Below are positions 45,986 to 53,837 of a stretch of DNA of 64,000 nt, piece by piece. Below the pieces are notes generated by a model. It was not told where the DNA came from, searched no databases, and was given only the letters and a program-made list of their open reading frames with translations. Positions within the stretch are counted from its first letter, which is position 1. Each line of letters begins with the position of its first letter. Position numbers and translations under genes: made by a program. Origin of the DNA: DMER64 sp964600385 (GTDB lineage: Bacteria; Bacteroidota; Bacteroidia; Bacteroidales; UBA932); contig CAZRJC010000003.1 in NCBI GenBank assembly GCA_964600385.1, positions 1 to 64,000 on the forward strand. The letters are read 5' to 3'.

Positions 45986-47191
45986 ATGAAACACCTGATC
46001 CTGTCTCTCACAGCCATGTTCCTGATCGCCGGGACAACATTCGCCCAGGATCCCGCAGAAAAGAAAGAAAAAGAAAGCGGGTTCCAATTTACCGTTGTTA
46101 AAGAAAATCCCATCACTTCCGTTAAGAACCAGAGCAGTTCCGGAACCTGCTGGAGTTTCTCTTCACTGGCTTTCATGGAATCTGAATTGCTCCGCCTGGG
46201 CAAAGGCGAATTTGACCTTTCCGAAATGTACATCGTTTCAAAAACATACACAGATAAAGCAGACCGTTACGTTCGTCTGGACGGTTTCCTGAACTTCTCG
46301 CAAGGCGGAGGTTTTGACGACTACCTGCATGTCATTAATCATTACGGAATGGTTCCCGATGAAGTTATGCCGGGTCTGAACTACGGAGAAGACGTACATC
46401 GTCACGGAGAAATGGAAGCAGTGCTCAAAGGAATTGTAGATGCTGTGAAGAAGAATCCCAACCGGAAATTGTCCACCGCATGGAAGAATGCTTTCCAGGG
46501 TGCGCTGGATGCCTACCTGGGTGCAGTTCCAGAAAAATTCACCTACAAAGGAACTGAATTTACTCCGGTATCTTTTGCTGCTTCGCTCGGTTTTAATCCC
46601 GAAGAATACGTTGGAATAACCTCCTACACACACCATCCTTTCTATACGCAATTCGCTCTGGAAATTCCCGACAACTGGCTTTGGGGAACCTCCTACAACC
46701 TTCCTTTGAATGAAATGATGGCCGTTATTGACAATGCCATTATGGAAGGTTATACCGTACTTTGGGCTTCCGACGTATCCGAGCAGGGTTTTGGCCGCAG
46801 CGGTGTAGCTATGTACCCTACAACCAACCCGGAAGAAATGGCCGGTTCGGATCAGGCACGCTGGCTTGGCATGAGTCCTCAGGAAAGAGCCAATGCCTTC
46901 AGAAACATGAACGCCCCGGTAGCTGAAGTCAAAGAAGTGACACAGGAAATGCGTCAGAATGAATATGACAACAAACTTACCACAGACGACCACGGCATGC
47001 TCATTTACGGCATTGCCAAAGACCAGAACGGCACAAAATATTATATGGTGAAAAACTCCTGGGGTGATACCGGTCCCTATAAAGGCCTGTGGTACGTATC
47101 AGAAAAATTCGTTCAGTTCAAGACCATGGACATCCAGGTTAACAAGAACTCTGTTCCCAAAGACATCCGCAAAAAAATGGGAATAAAATAA
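45986..47191 (+). CDS. Exported C1-family (papain/bleomycin-hydrolase-like) cysteine peptidase, copy 1
   Basis: 401 residues with a signal peptide (MKHLILSLTAMFLIAGTTFA). Catalytic Cys55 lies in QSSSGTCWSFSSLAFMESELLRLG, His in DDHGMLIYGIAKD and Asn in MVKNSWGD. The block between about 75 and 330 resembles the aminopeptidase C/bleomycin hydrolase family (DYLHVINHYGMVPDEVMPGLNYGE). It is secreted, unlike cytoplasmic PepC. It is followed after 12 bases by a paralogue. Confidence 0.92.
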   Translation: MKHLILSLTAMFLIAGTTFAQDPAEKKEKESGFQFTVVKENPITSVKNQSSSGTCWSFSSLAFMESELLRLGKGEFDLSEMYIVSKTYTDKADRYVRLDGFLNFSQGGGFDDYLHVINHYGMVPDEVMPGLNYGEDVHRHGEMEAVLKGIVDAVKKNPNRKLSTAWKNAFQGALDAYLGAVPEKFTYKGTEFTPVSFAASLGFNPEEYVGITSYTHHPFYTQFALEIPDNWLWGTSYNLPLNEMMAVIDNAIMEGYTVLWASDVSEQGFGRSGVAMYPTTNPEEMAGSDQARWLGMSPQERANAFRNMNAPVAEVKEVTQEMRQNEYDNKLTTDDHGMLIYGIAKDQNGTKYYMVKNSWGDTGPYKGLWYVSEKFVQFKTMDIQVNKNSVPKDIRKKMGIK

Positions 47192-47203
47192 TCTGCAATA
47201 ACA

Positions 47204-48280
47204 ATGAAAAAAACCGGACTGTTATGCCTAACATTACTCCTGACGCTGTCTCTGGCAGCTCAGGAGTATGTTTTTACCCCTGTGGTGGAAAACAAAGCGA
47301 CCCCCGTTAAGGACCAGGGCCGCACAGGTACCTGCTGGTGCTTTGGCACCCTTTCCTTCCTTGAAAGCGAATTATTGCGCATGGGCAAGGAAGAAGTGGA
47401 TCTTTCCGAAATGTATACCGTACGTCAGACTTACAAACTGCGTTATTTCGACAACTTCCTCCGCCGTGGCAAAGGTAACCTCGGACCCGGCGGCGTTTGC
47501 CACACGGCTACACTTACCTCGGCCCAATTCGGCCTGATGCCGGAAAATGCCTACTCCGGAATTTCCTATGACTCTCCCGGACACAACCATTCCGAACTGG
47601 GCAGTTATGTAGAGGCCCTGTCCAAGGTGCCCGACGAGGCCAAAAGAATGAGTCCCGAGTCCGAAGCAATGCTCAATGCCGTGATGGATATTTACCTGGG
47701 TGAGTTGCCCGCTTCCTTTACCTATCAGGGAAAGGAATATACTCCCGCCTCATTCGCCTCCTATCTGGGCCTGGACATGAACAACTACGTAGAGATCACC
47801 AGCTTCACGCATCATCCTTTCTACCGCCAGATTCCTGTGGAAATACCCGACAACTGGGAACATGCGCTGTATTATAATGTTCCGCTCAATGAGTTCATGG
47901 CTATTGCGGATCATGCCCTGCAAAACGGATACACCATTGGATGGGATGGCGATCTTACCAAGGACTTTTCGCAGGCCAACGGCGTGGCTGTCCTTCCAGA
48001 TCCAGATCCGTCAAAAGACGAAGTGGAAGTGACTCAGGAGATACGTCAAAAATGGTACGAAACATTCCAGACCGTTGACGACCATATCATGCATGTTACC
48101 GGTATTGTAAAAGACCAGTACGGAGTCAAATACTATATCACCAAGAACTCCTGGGGCGAAACCGGAAAGCTGAAAGGATACGTTAACATGTCCGAGAACT
48201 ATTTCAAGGCAAAATGTATTGCCATTATGGTGCATAAAGACGCCATACCTAAGGACATCCGCAAAAAACTGGGAATTTGA
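47204..48280 (+). CDS. Exported C1-family cysteine peptidase, copy 2
   Basis: 358 residues with a signal peptide (MKKTGLLCLTLLLTLSLAAQ). It is a paralogue of the previous gene, with Cys44 in RTGTCWCFGTLSFLESELLRMG, His in DDHIMHVTGIVKD and Asn in ITKNSWGE. It has a second Cys two places after the nucleophile (TCWCF instead of TCWSF), and it lacks about 35 residues in the region before the catalytic His compared with copy 1. The pair probably arose by tandem duplication and then changed specificity. Its stop codon overlaps the TTG start of pssA. Confidence 0.92.
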   Translation: MKKTGLLCLTLLLTLSLAAQEYVFTPVVENKATPVKDQGRTGTCWCFGTLSFLESELLRMGKEEVDLSEMYTVRQTYKLRYFDNFLRRGKGNLGPGGVCHTATLTSAQFGLMPENAYSGISYDSPGHNHSELGSYVEALSKVPDEAKRMSPESEAMLNAVMDIYLGELPASFTYQGKEYTPASFASYLGLDMNNYVEITSFTHHPFYRQIPVEIPDNWEHALYYNVPLNEFMAIADHALQNGYTIGWDGDLTKDFSQANGVAVLPDPDPSKDEVEVTQEIRQKWYETFQTVDDHIMHVTGIVKDQYGVKYYITKNSWGETGKLKGYVNMSENYFKAKCIAIMVHKDAIPKDIRKKLGI

Positions 48281-49002
48281 AACGAATAACCAGGCATATT
48301 CCCAACTTCATCACCTGCCTGAACCTTCTGTGCGGCACGATTGCTGTTGTACTGGTTTTCAGGGGGCAGATGACCCAGGCATTCTGGCTTATGATTGCCG
48401 CTGCCGTCTTTGATTTCCTGGACGGCACGGCAGCCCGGTTGCTCGGGGCCTATTCGGCTGTGGGCAAAGAATTGGATTCGCTGGCAGACAGTATCAGTTT
48501 TGGACTGGTTCCTGCAACCATGTTGCATATGATATATCTGCCGGCGGCTCCATACAGCTGGATGGCATTCATTCCTTTTATTGTAGTTATCTTTTCTGCA
48601 CTAAGACTGGCCAAATTCAACGTAGACACCAGACAGACTGAAAGCTTTCTGGGTCTGCCCACTCCGGCCAATGCCCTGCTAATCGGGTCCATGGTCCTTT
48701 ACTCCCAAAACAGTGAAGCCTGGGGCGCCATGATGCATACTGCATGGCTGATCCCAAGCCTCTCTGTAGTTCTATCGGTCCTGCTGGTAAGCGAACTGCC
48801 GATGTTCTCGTTGAAGATCAAGCACTTTTCCCTGAAGGGAGAAAACGCCATTCGTTTTCTTTTTCTGGGGCTTGGTCTGGTTCTCGCAGCAGTTGTCCTC
48901 ATTACTGGCTTTCACTGGAGCCTGGCAGTCCTTTCGGTAATGTGCCTGTACCTTATTGTCTCGGGGCTCTATTCAATTGCCAGAAGGCCTACTACCTCGT
49001 AA
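48277..49002 (+). CDS. pssA: CDP-diacylglycerol-serine O-phosphatidyltransferase
   Basis: 241 residues. The start is TTG at 48277, overlapping the TGA of the peptidase gene (TTGA). No ATG is available in the right place, and HIPNFITCLNLLCG follows at once as in other PssA proteins. The CDP-alcohol phosphotransferase signature is DFLDGTAARLLGAYSAVGKELDSLAD (D-G-x2-A-R-x7-8-G-x3-D-x3-D). It has about eight membrane helices. It makes phosphatidylserine at the inner membrane, the precursor of phosphatidylethanolamine. Its end overlaps the convergent gene by 34 bases. Confidence 0.94.
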   Translation: MKRITRHIPNFITCLNLLCGTIAVVLVFRGQMTQAFWLMIAAAVFDFLDGTAARLLGAYSAVGKELDSLADSISFGLVPATMLHMIYLPAAPYSWMAFIPFIVVIFSALRLAKFNVDTRQTESFLGLPTPANALLIGSMVLYSQNSEAWGAMMHTAWLIPSLSVVLSVLLVSELPMFSLKIKHFSLKGENAIRFLFLGLGLVLAAVVLITGFHWSLAVLSVMCLYLIVSGLYSIARRPTTS

Positions 49003-50108
49003 AGGGTTTCTCCGTTACTGTAAATTTTCTGGAATAAAACCTGTTCTACCTTGTAGAGGGTTTCTCCGTCGATCCTCACCTTCTCGTAATCGTCGGGAAG
49101 GTATGGCACCCTGGTCCCCATTGGAGGATCTATGACCAGGTATTCTCCGTTTTCATCCAGGACAAAGAATATTCCCTGATCGTAATAGATCTGTTCCTGC
49201 ACGATCTGCTCTGAATTGATCTGCTCCAGCTCGTTGCCCTGATAGTTCAGCTCGTTGCGCTGATCGTTATTCGAATCGATTACGGCAAGAGTAAGGGCCG
49301 TAAGGGCAGAAGCAGCAGCCATGTCGAGTAACGTTCCCACGGGCGGTCTTGTAAGGCAATAGTAGCCGTCAATAAGCCGGTAGTAAAAACCGTCCAGATA
49401 ATAATACCCGATTCCGCCGTAATAATAACGTCTGGCATTGCGGGGCAGATGTCTCATGCGATGACCGTAATAATGATCCCTCGGAGCCGGTCTGAACCGT
49501 GGCATATCGTGCCGGGGATAGTTGCGGGAGTTTGAAAAGTGCCGAGGTGGCGCTTCTTTGTGGCGTGGCGGTGCATCCCTTCTCACGTCATTGGGCCGGG
49601 GCCTGGGTGGTTCCCTTCTCACCTCTTTCCGCTGCGGAGTTTCTTTCCGCTGCGGAGTTTCCCTTCTCATCTCGTTGCGCCTGGGTTCTTCCCTTCTTAC
49701 TTCGTTACGCCGGGGCTCCTCTCTTCTGACATCTTTCTTCTGCGACCGGGGATCCTCCCTCCTTACCTCTTTGCGCTGCGGGGCGTCCTTTCTCACTTCC
49801 TTGCGTTGTGGCGCTTCCTTTCTCACTTCCTTCTGCTGAGGCCGTGTTGCCTCCCTTCTCACCTCTTTCTGCTGCGGTGCCTCTCTTCTTACCTCTTTGC
49901 GCTGCGGCGCTACCCTTCGGTCTCTCTGCGGAGCATCTTTCTGTTTTTCAACTTCACTGCGACGCGCCGGCATCTCTTTCTTTGCCTTCTCCTCTTTCTG
50001 ACCAATTCCGGAACTTCTGCGTACATAATTCTGAGCAATAGCATCATTTGAATGAATCAACAGAGTCATAAAAATGAGCAATACCGGGAGTTTAATTAAT
50101 GTTTTCAT
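48969..50108 (-). CDS. Secreted DUF6515-like protein with basic low-complexity region
   Basis: 379 residues from the ATG at 50108, where a signal peptide begins (MKTLIKLPVLLIFMTLLIHSNDAIAQ); a start 16 codons upstream is less likely. Residues about 58-185 are an Arg/Lys/Glu/Pro-rich repeat region (units such as APQRKEVRRE). Next comes a Tyr/Gly-rich part (RRYYYGGIGYYYLDGFYYRLIDGYY) and a hydrophobic segment. A C-terminal half of the DUF6515 kind follows, with two similar motifs, YEKVRIDGETLYKVEQVLFQK and IYSNGETLYEVVG. The likely place is the periplasm or cell surface; no enzymatic motif is visible. Confidence 0.72.
   Translation of the reverse strand: MKTLIKLPVLLIFMTLLIHSNDAIAQNYVRRSSGIGQKEEKAKKEMPARRSEVEKQKDAPQRDRRVAPQRKEVRREAPQQKEVRREATRPQQKEVRKEAPQRKEVRKDAPQRKEVRREDPRSQKKDVRREEPRRNEVRREEPRRNEMRRETPQRKETPQRKEVRREPPRPRPNDVRRDAPPRHKEAPPRHFSNSRNYPRHDMPRFRPAPRDHYYGHRMRHLPRNARRYYYGGIGYYYLDGFYYRLIDGYYCLTRPPVGTLLDMAAASALTALTLAVIDSNNDQRNELNYQGNELEQINSEQIVQEQIYYDQGIFFVLDENGEYLVIDPPMGTRVPYLPDDYEKVRIDGETLYKVEQVLFQKIYSNGETLYEVVGLLAIE
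49560..49935 (-). repeat. Coding minisatellite-like repeats in the DUF6515-like gene
   Basis: About twelve imperfect units of roughly 24-33 bases encode the motif APQRKEVRRE and variants (QQKEVRRE, RRNEVRRE, PQRKE). All unit lengths are multiples of three, so changes in copy number would keep the frame. Confidence 0.75.
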
Positions 50109-50210
50109 ACGCGTGCTTTTTAAGGGTTCTTCTATATACATGTAAAGACAAAACACGTGCCATCCGGGCCTCAGAATAATGAAAACAGTGGTTCATACAA
50201 CTTAAACTGC

Positions 50211-50312
50211 GGTTCGTGAACAAAAACAGCCTTTTATGTGCACGAGTTACAGAATAACCCTGTTCTGTGCACAAAAACGGCCTAATACGTGCACGGAATT
50301 GCAGAAACGCCC
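50211..50312. repeat. Imperfect tandem duplication of about 51 bases
   Basis: Unit A (50211-50260) and unit B (50261-50312) share the order GTTC..GTG.ACAAAAAC.GCCT, then GTGCACG, then CAGAA and a C-rich end. A weaker third unit may precede them (AAAACACGTGC ... TCAGAATAA, about 50150-50180). Each unit contains the palindrome GTGCAC in one or two places. Confidence 0.65.
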
Positions 50313-50356
50313 GGTGATGCCCTTTCTGAAGCAGCCTGGCATTTCTTTGACACGGT

Positions 50357-50491
50357 GAAGAACCTTCACAAGATATTTAGAAAGGAAAACACCTCCCATT
50401 GGCTGACGCCAATGGGTCCTTCCCTCCGCGGGCGCGAGGTTTCCCTTCTTCTAAATATCTTGAGGTGTTCTTCCTTGTGTAGAAATGGGAA
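50357..50491 (-). repeat. Palindromic intergenic element, copy 2 (inverted relative to copy 1)
   Basis: The core at 50368-50462 begins ACAAGATATTTAG and ends CTAAATATCTTG. It holds the inner stem CCCATTGGC-TGAC-GCCAATGGG (50394-50415) and the GC-rich block as reverse complement (CCGCGGGCGCGAGG, 50425-50438). AAGAAC/GTTCTT again extends the arms, and homology with copy 1 continues on the right to the GAAATGGGA near 50491. Differences from copy 1 in the core are few and include the loop and one base opposite the GC-rich block. Confidence 0.85.
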
Positions 50492-50559
50492 AGCGATGTG
50501 TTTCTGGATGCAAACCCGGATTTTTGGAGAAGTTCCTGGAATTTAAGAAGTTTTGCGCA

Positions 50560-50666
50560 GGCAAACTCGAATTACCGCGCAGCGCCCAATTTGAGAAATT
50601 TAAGTGCTTGTTTATCAGACGTTTGAAAATCACAAAATTCCTCTTGCGCGGCACTTCGAGTTTGCC
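50560..50666. repeat. Imperfect inverted repeat, unrelated to the palindromic element
   Basis: GGCAAACTCGAA (50560-50571) followed by CCGCGCA has its reverse complement TGCGCGG...TTCGAGTTTGCC at 50645-50666. The arms of 22 bases differ in the middle and are about 60 bases apart. No coding role is apparent. It could be a transcript hairpin or a degraded element end. Confidence 0.5.
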
Positions 50667-50715
50667 ACCCATTTTTGTACACCAGAAGCGCTCTGGGAAC
50701 CATGTGTTTAGATAA

Positions 50716-50767
50716 AAATACAAAAAAAAGTCAAGGCCACAAGCAGTACGCTTGTTTAGCCTTGACT
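50716..50767 (-). terminator. Rho-independent terminator of hcp
   Basis: On the minus strand AGTCAAGGC pairs with GCCTTGACT over nine bases (50729-50767) with an inner stem ACAAGC/GCTTGT. It is followed by a run of eight T and GTATTTT (50728-50716). It begins 25 bases after the hcp stop codon. Confidence 0.9.
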
Positions 50768-50791
50768 GTTCATTTATCGAAAGCAGTGCGT

Positions 50792-52408
50792 TTAGAGTTC
50801 AGGCTGAGGGGCGATGCCGAAGTTTTCTACCAGCACTTTGGCTACGTTTGGTGACAGGAATCCGGGCAATGTGGGCCCCAGATGGATATTCTTAACGCCG
50901 AGGCTCAGTAATGCGAGCAGCACTATCACGGCTTTCTGTTCGTACCAGGCAATGTTATAGAAAATGGGCAGATCGTTTACATCTTTTAGTCCAAAAGCGT
51001 CTTTAAGGGCTAAGGCTATAATCACCAGTGAATAGCTGTCGTTGCACTGACCGGCGTCAAGAACTCGGGGAATTCCACCGATGTCTCCCAACGGAAGTTT
51101 GTTATACCTGTATTTGGCACATCCTGCGGTCAGGATCACGTTATCTTTGGGAAGTGACAGGGCATAATTGGTATAATAATCACGGTTCTTCATTCTGCCG
51201 TCGCAACCGGCCATTACCACAAAACGTTTTATGGCACCGGATTTAACTGCATCAACAACCTTATCAGCCAGAGCAATCACCTGGTTGTGGGCAAAACCGC
51301 CAACGATTTCGCCTTTTTCAATTTCGGTGGGAGGAGGACAGGTTTTGGCTCGTTCAATCAATTCGGAAAAGTCTTTTTTGCCGCCTTTTTTGCGTGCAGG
51401 GATATGTTTTGCACCAGGATAACCTGCAGAGCCTGTAGTGTACATTCTATCGAGGTAGGAGGCATTTTTCAGAGGCGGTACAATACAGTTGGTCGTAAAG
51501 AGGAAGACTCCGTTGAAGGCTTCAAATTCTTCACGTTGTTTCCACCAGGCATTGCCGTAGTTACCCACAAAATGAGGATACTTCTTAAAGGCCGGATAAT
51601 AATGTGCCGGAAGCATCTCGCCGTGAGTATACACATCCACTCCCGTGCCGGCGGTTTGTTCCAGCAATTCTTCCATGTCTTTCAGGTCATGCCCGCTGAT
51701 AAGGATACCCGGATTTTTACCTACTCCAATGTTCACTTTGGTAATCTCGGGATTCCCGTATGTGGAGGTATTGGCCTTGTCGAGCAGGGCCATGGCTTTT
51801 ACGCCGAAACTGCCCACTTTCAGTACCAGGGCGGTAAGTTCATCTGCAGAGATGTCGTTACGTGATACTTCCGCCAGAGCGTCTTCAATATGAGCATAAA
51901 TTTCCTCGTCTTCGTAACCCAGATTGAGCGCATGTTCCGCATAGGCGGCCATGCCTTTCAAACCGTAAATGCTCATCTGTTTTAGGGAACGAAGGTCTTC
52001 ATTACTCTCACTAAGCACTCCCACAGAAGCCGCAACTGTCAGATAATCTTCTTCTCCTGCATATACGTTGACTTCTGGCATGGCGGGCAGGGCAACCTTG
52101 TTGGCATTTGCTTTCTCTATCAGTTTCTTCTTTGTAGAAAAAGCTTCTGCGAGCTTTGCCTTCAGGGCCTCATCGTCAAAATTGGCGTTGGTAATGGTGC
52201 AGAACAAAGCGTCCAGAAGAAAACGACTGGCAGCCGGATCTGACAGCCCTTTAGTCCGTAACGCCCTTTGAACAATTGCTATACCTCTTGAGGTATAAAG
52301 CAACAAATCCATGTATGCAGCTGTCTGCGGTTCTTTTCCGCAAACTCCTTTTATGGTACAGCCTTTATTAAAAGCCGTTTCCTGACATTGAAAACAAAAC
52401 ATACTCAT
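50792..52408 (-). CDS. hcp: Hydroxylamine reductase / hybrid cluster protein
   Basis: 538 residues, normal length. The N-terminal cluster ligands are Cys5-x2-Cys8-x8-Cys17-x5-Cys23 (CFQCQETAFNKGCTIKGVC). The hybrid-cluster region shows the conserved segments THGEMLPAHYYP, FLFTTNCIVPP, AGCDGR, LTAGCAKYRYN and LDAGQCNDSYS. In vivo Hcp proteins reduce nitric oxide or related species and take part in nitrosative stress defence. The divergent Crp-type gene at 52513 and the shared inverted repeat point to control by that regulator, as known for HcpR in Porphyromonas gingivalis. Confidence 0.97.
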   Translation of the reverse strand: MSMFCFQCQETAFNKGCTIKGVCGKEPQTAAYMDLLLYTSRGIAIVQRALRTKGLSDPAASRFLLDALFCTITNANFDDEALKAKLAEAFSTKKKLIEKANANKVALPAMPEVNVYAGEEDYLTVAASVGVLSESNEDLRSLKQMSIYGLKGMAAYAEHALNLGYEDEEIYAHIEDALAEVSRNDISADELTALVLKVGSFGVKAMALLDKANTSTYGNPEITKVNIGVGKNPGILISGHDLKDMEELLEQTAGTGVDVYTHGEMLPAHYYPAFKKYPHFVGNYGNAWWKQREEFEAFNGVFLFTTNCIVPPLKNASYLDRMYTTGSAGYPGAKHIPARKKGGKKDFSELIERAKTCPPPTEIEKGEIVGGFAHNQVIALADKVVDAVKSGAIKRFVVMAGCDGRMKNRDYYTNYALSLPKDNVILTAGCAKYRYNKLPLGDIGGIPRVLDAGQCNDSYSLVIIALALKDAFGLKDVNDLPIFYNIAWYEQKAVIVLLALLSLGVKNIHLGPTLPGFLSPNVAKVLVENFGIAPQPEL

Positions 52409-52437
52409 AATTACTTATTTTTTAGCTTGATAATGGA

Positions 52438-52445
52438 CAAAAGTA
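52438..52445 (-). promoter_or_regulatory. Predicted -7 box of hcp
   Basis: On the minus strand TACTTTTG (52445-52438) fits TAnnTTTG. Transcription would begin about 52431, 23 bases before the ATG at 52408. The inverted repeat at 52467-52482 is then centred about 43 bases upstream of the start site, a usual place for activation by Crp-type proteins. Confidence 0.6.
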
Positions 52446-52466
52446 GTGTAAGGACCATATAAAAAA

Positions 52467-52482
52467 CGTAACATCGGTTACA
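52467..52482. promoter_or_regulatory. Crp-type operator 1, between hcp and the first Crp-type gene
   Basis: GTAA-CATCGG-TTAC (52468-52481) is a perfect inverted repeat with a 6-base spacer, the same core as four other sites downstream (GTAA-N6-TTAC). Its centre is 23.5 bases before the start of the -7 box of the regulator gene and 29.5 bases from that of hcp. Confidence 0.65.
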
Positions 52483-52497
52483 TTTTAAAAAAAAGAT

Positions 52498-52505
52498 TAC
52501 ATTTG
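52498..52505 (+). promoter_or_regulatory. Predicted -7 box of the first Crp-type gene
   Basis: TACATTTG fits TAnnTTTG and ends 7 bases before the ATG at 52513, so the transcript probably begins at or next to the start codon. Confidence 0.6.
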
Positions 52506-52512
52506 TTTTATT

Positions 52513-53190
52513 ATGATAAACATTTATTCTTCACCCATATTCAAGGATGTGCCGGAACAAGTTGTAGATAAAATGCTAGCAAAAACATCCAAAATAATCC
52601 ATTTTCGTGCGGGAGCTATTATTGCCATGCAGGGTCAGACATACAGGACACTGTATATTATTGATGAAGGTAAGGTTCGGGGAGAAATGACCAACGAAGA
52701 AGGTGTCAACGTAATTATAGAAGAGATAGAAGCACCCCGGGTGATTGCCCCCGGCTTCTTTTTTTCCACCGACAACAGGCTCCCTGTAGACATTTATGCT
52801 GTAACCGATGTAACGATTGTGGCCATTTCGAGGGATCACTTTCTGGACCTGATGCACAACAACCGACAGGTGCTTATTAACACCATCCGTTCCATATCTG
52901 ACCGCAACCAGTTTCTTTCGGAAAGAATCAGGTTACTGCGATTTGGCACCATAAAAAGTAAACTGTCTGCTTTTCTTCTGGAACAAATGCATCTTCATGG
53001 TGCTGTCGATTTTACTATTTCCCAGACACAACAGGAACTGGCAGATCTTTTTGGTGTAACCAGACCTTCTTTAGGCCGGACACTCAGGAAACTTGAAGAA
53101 AGCGGTGCCATTGAAAGACACGGTACGAAACGCTATATAATAAAACCTCCGCTCTCGGGGGTCTTTCCGGGCGGAGGTGGATCAAAATAG
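52513..53190 (+). CDS. Crp/Fnr-family transcription regulator, HcpR-like
   Basis: 225 residues. The cyclic-nucleotide-binding-type barrel is at about 10-115, the dimer helix at 120-145, and the winged HTH (ISQTQQELADLFGVTRPSLGRTLRKLEESGAI) at about 165-205. There is no cysteine at all, so an FNR-type Fe-S cluster is excluded; haem or another ligand is possible, as reported for HcpR of P. gingivalis. The C-terminus ends in a Gly/Pro-rich tail (PPLSGVFPGGGGSK) whose DNA forms an ACCTCCGC/GCGGAGGT hairpin (53145-53178). It is divergent from hcp and probably controls both genes. Confidence 0.88.
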   Translation: MINIYSSPIFKDVPEQVVDKMLAKTSKIIHFRAGAIIAMQGQTYRTLYIIDEGKVRGEMTNEEGVNVIIEEIEAPRVIAPGFFFSTDNRLPVDIYAVTDVTIVAISRDHFLDLMHNNRQVLINTIRSISDRNQFLSERIRLLRFGTIKSKLSAFLLEQMHLHGAVDFTISQTQQELADLFGVTRPSLGRTLRKLEESGAIERHGTKRYIIKPPLSGVFPGGGGSK

Positions 53191-53223
53191 TGGATCGAAT
53201 TTGTGGATCAAAAAGCGGAACTG

Positions 53224-53670
53224 TTAATTGTAGGCAATCACGATGGTATAAGAACCTTCGTAGAGGCCTGACTTCATGGTTTGTTGAACAGGTGAACTGG
53301 CAGCCAGCCGTACCGAGGTATTTCCTTCTGCACGGTTCTCGGGAAGTTCGGAAGCGGATAAGGTCGTATCCATGGTGAAAACATCCCCCTCAAGGTTAGA
53401 AAGCACGGCCGGTTTCATCACCACGTTGAAAGACACTCCTTCGCCCGACCGTACTTTCATTTCACCAAGATCCATATTAACCATATCCTCTTCACCCCCG
53501 GGTTGACGGTGATTTTCAAATTCAAAATCAGTAACGGAAGAAGATTTAACACTTACAGATTCTACCACTTCGGCCGAAATATGACCAATGACAACAGTTT
53601 GTGCTAAAACGCCGTTCATTATAACGGTACTGAGAAAAAGCACTGCAATTATTTTCACGTACGCTTTCAT
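53224..53670 (-). CDS. Secreted DUF4402-like protein, copy A
   Basis: 148 residues with a signal peptide (MKAYVKIIAVLFLSTVIMNGVLAQ). The rest is a small beta-sandwich pattern: VVIGHISAEVVESVSV, MDLGEMKVRSGEGVSFNVVMKP, then VRLAASSP and a final YEGSYTIVIAYN. This resembles DUF4402 proteins, related to spore-coat-U/pilin-like secreted proteins. Function unknown. It differs from copy B (54480-54926) at two residues (ASELPENRA against DSELPENRS). It converges with the first Crp-type gene and is divergent from the second. Confidence 0.75.
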   Translation of the reverse strand: MKAYVKIIAVLFLSTVIMNGVLAQTVVIGHISAEVVESVSVKSSSVTDFEFENHRQPGGEEDMVNMDLGEMKVRSGEGVSFNVVMKPAVLSNLEGDVFTMDTTLSASELPENRAEGNTSVRLAASSPVQQTMKSGLYEGSYTIVIAYN

Positions 53671-53837
53671 GATTTCTCTGCATTAGGTTAATAAAATACC
53701 TATTGGCTCTAATAGAGCAAATCAACTTCTTTCAATCCCCGTTATGTTCTTTTGGATTTTTTAGGATAAATAAGGATAAATAATGAACAGTTCTTTGAGG
53801 ATTGTGATATAAATTTCGCAAAGTGTCACGGCATTCG

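Larger units (their letters stand above)
50109..50791. other. 683-base intergenic region filled with repeats
   Basis: Between the DUF6515-like gene and hcp. It holds in order an AT-rich upstream part, two tandem units of about 51 bases (50211-50312), the palindromic element copy 2 (about 50357-50491), a separate imperfect inverted repeat (50560-50666) and the hcp terminator (50716-50767). I see no convincing gene. Confidence 0.7.

Noticed and set aside
49560..49935. CRISPR-like array
   Set aside because: The repeats are contiguous without unique spacers and encode a continuous protein repeat.
50485..50715. Possible 76-codon gene in the repeat-rich region (MGKRCVSGCKPGF...)
   Set aside because: It consists largely of the inverted repeat at 50560-50666, with no neighbour coupling or promoter. 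An equal-sized frame exists on the other strand.
52513..53190. FNR-type oxygen sensor with an Fe-S cluster
   Set aside because: The protein has no cysteine, so cluster binding of the FNR type is not possible.
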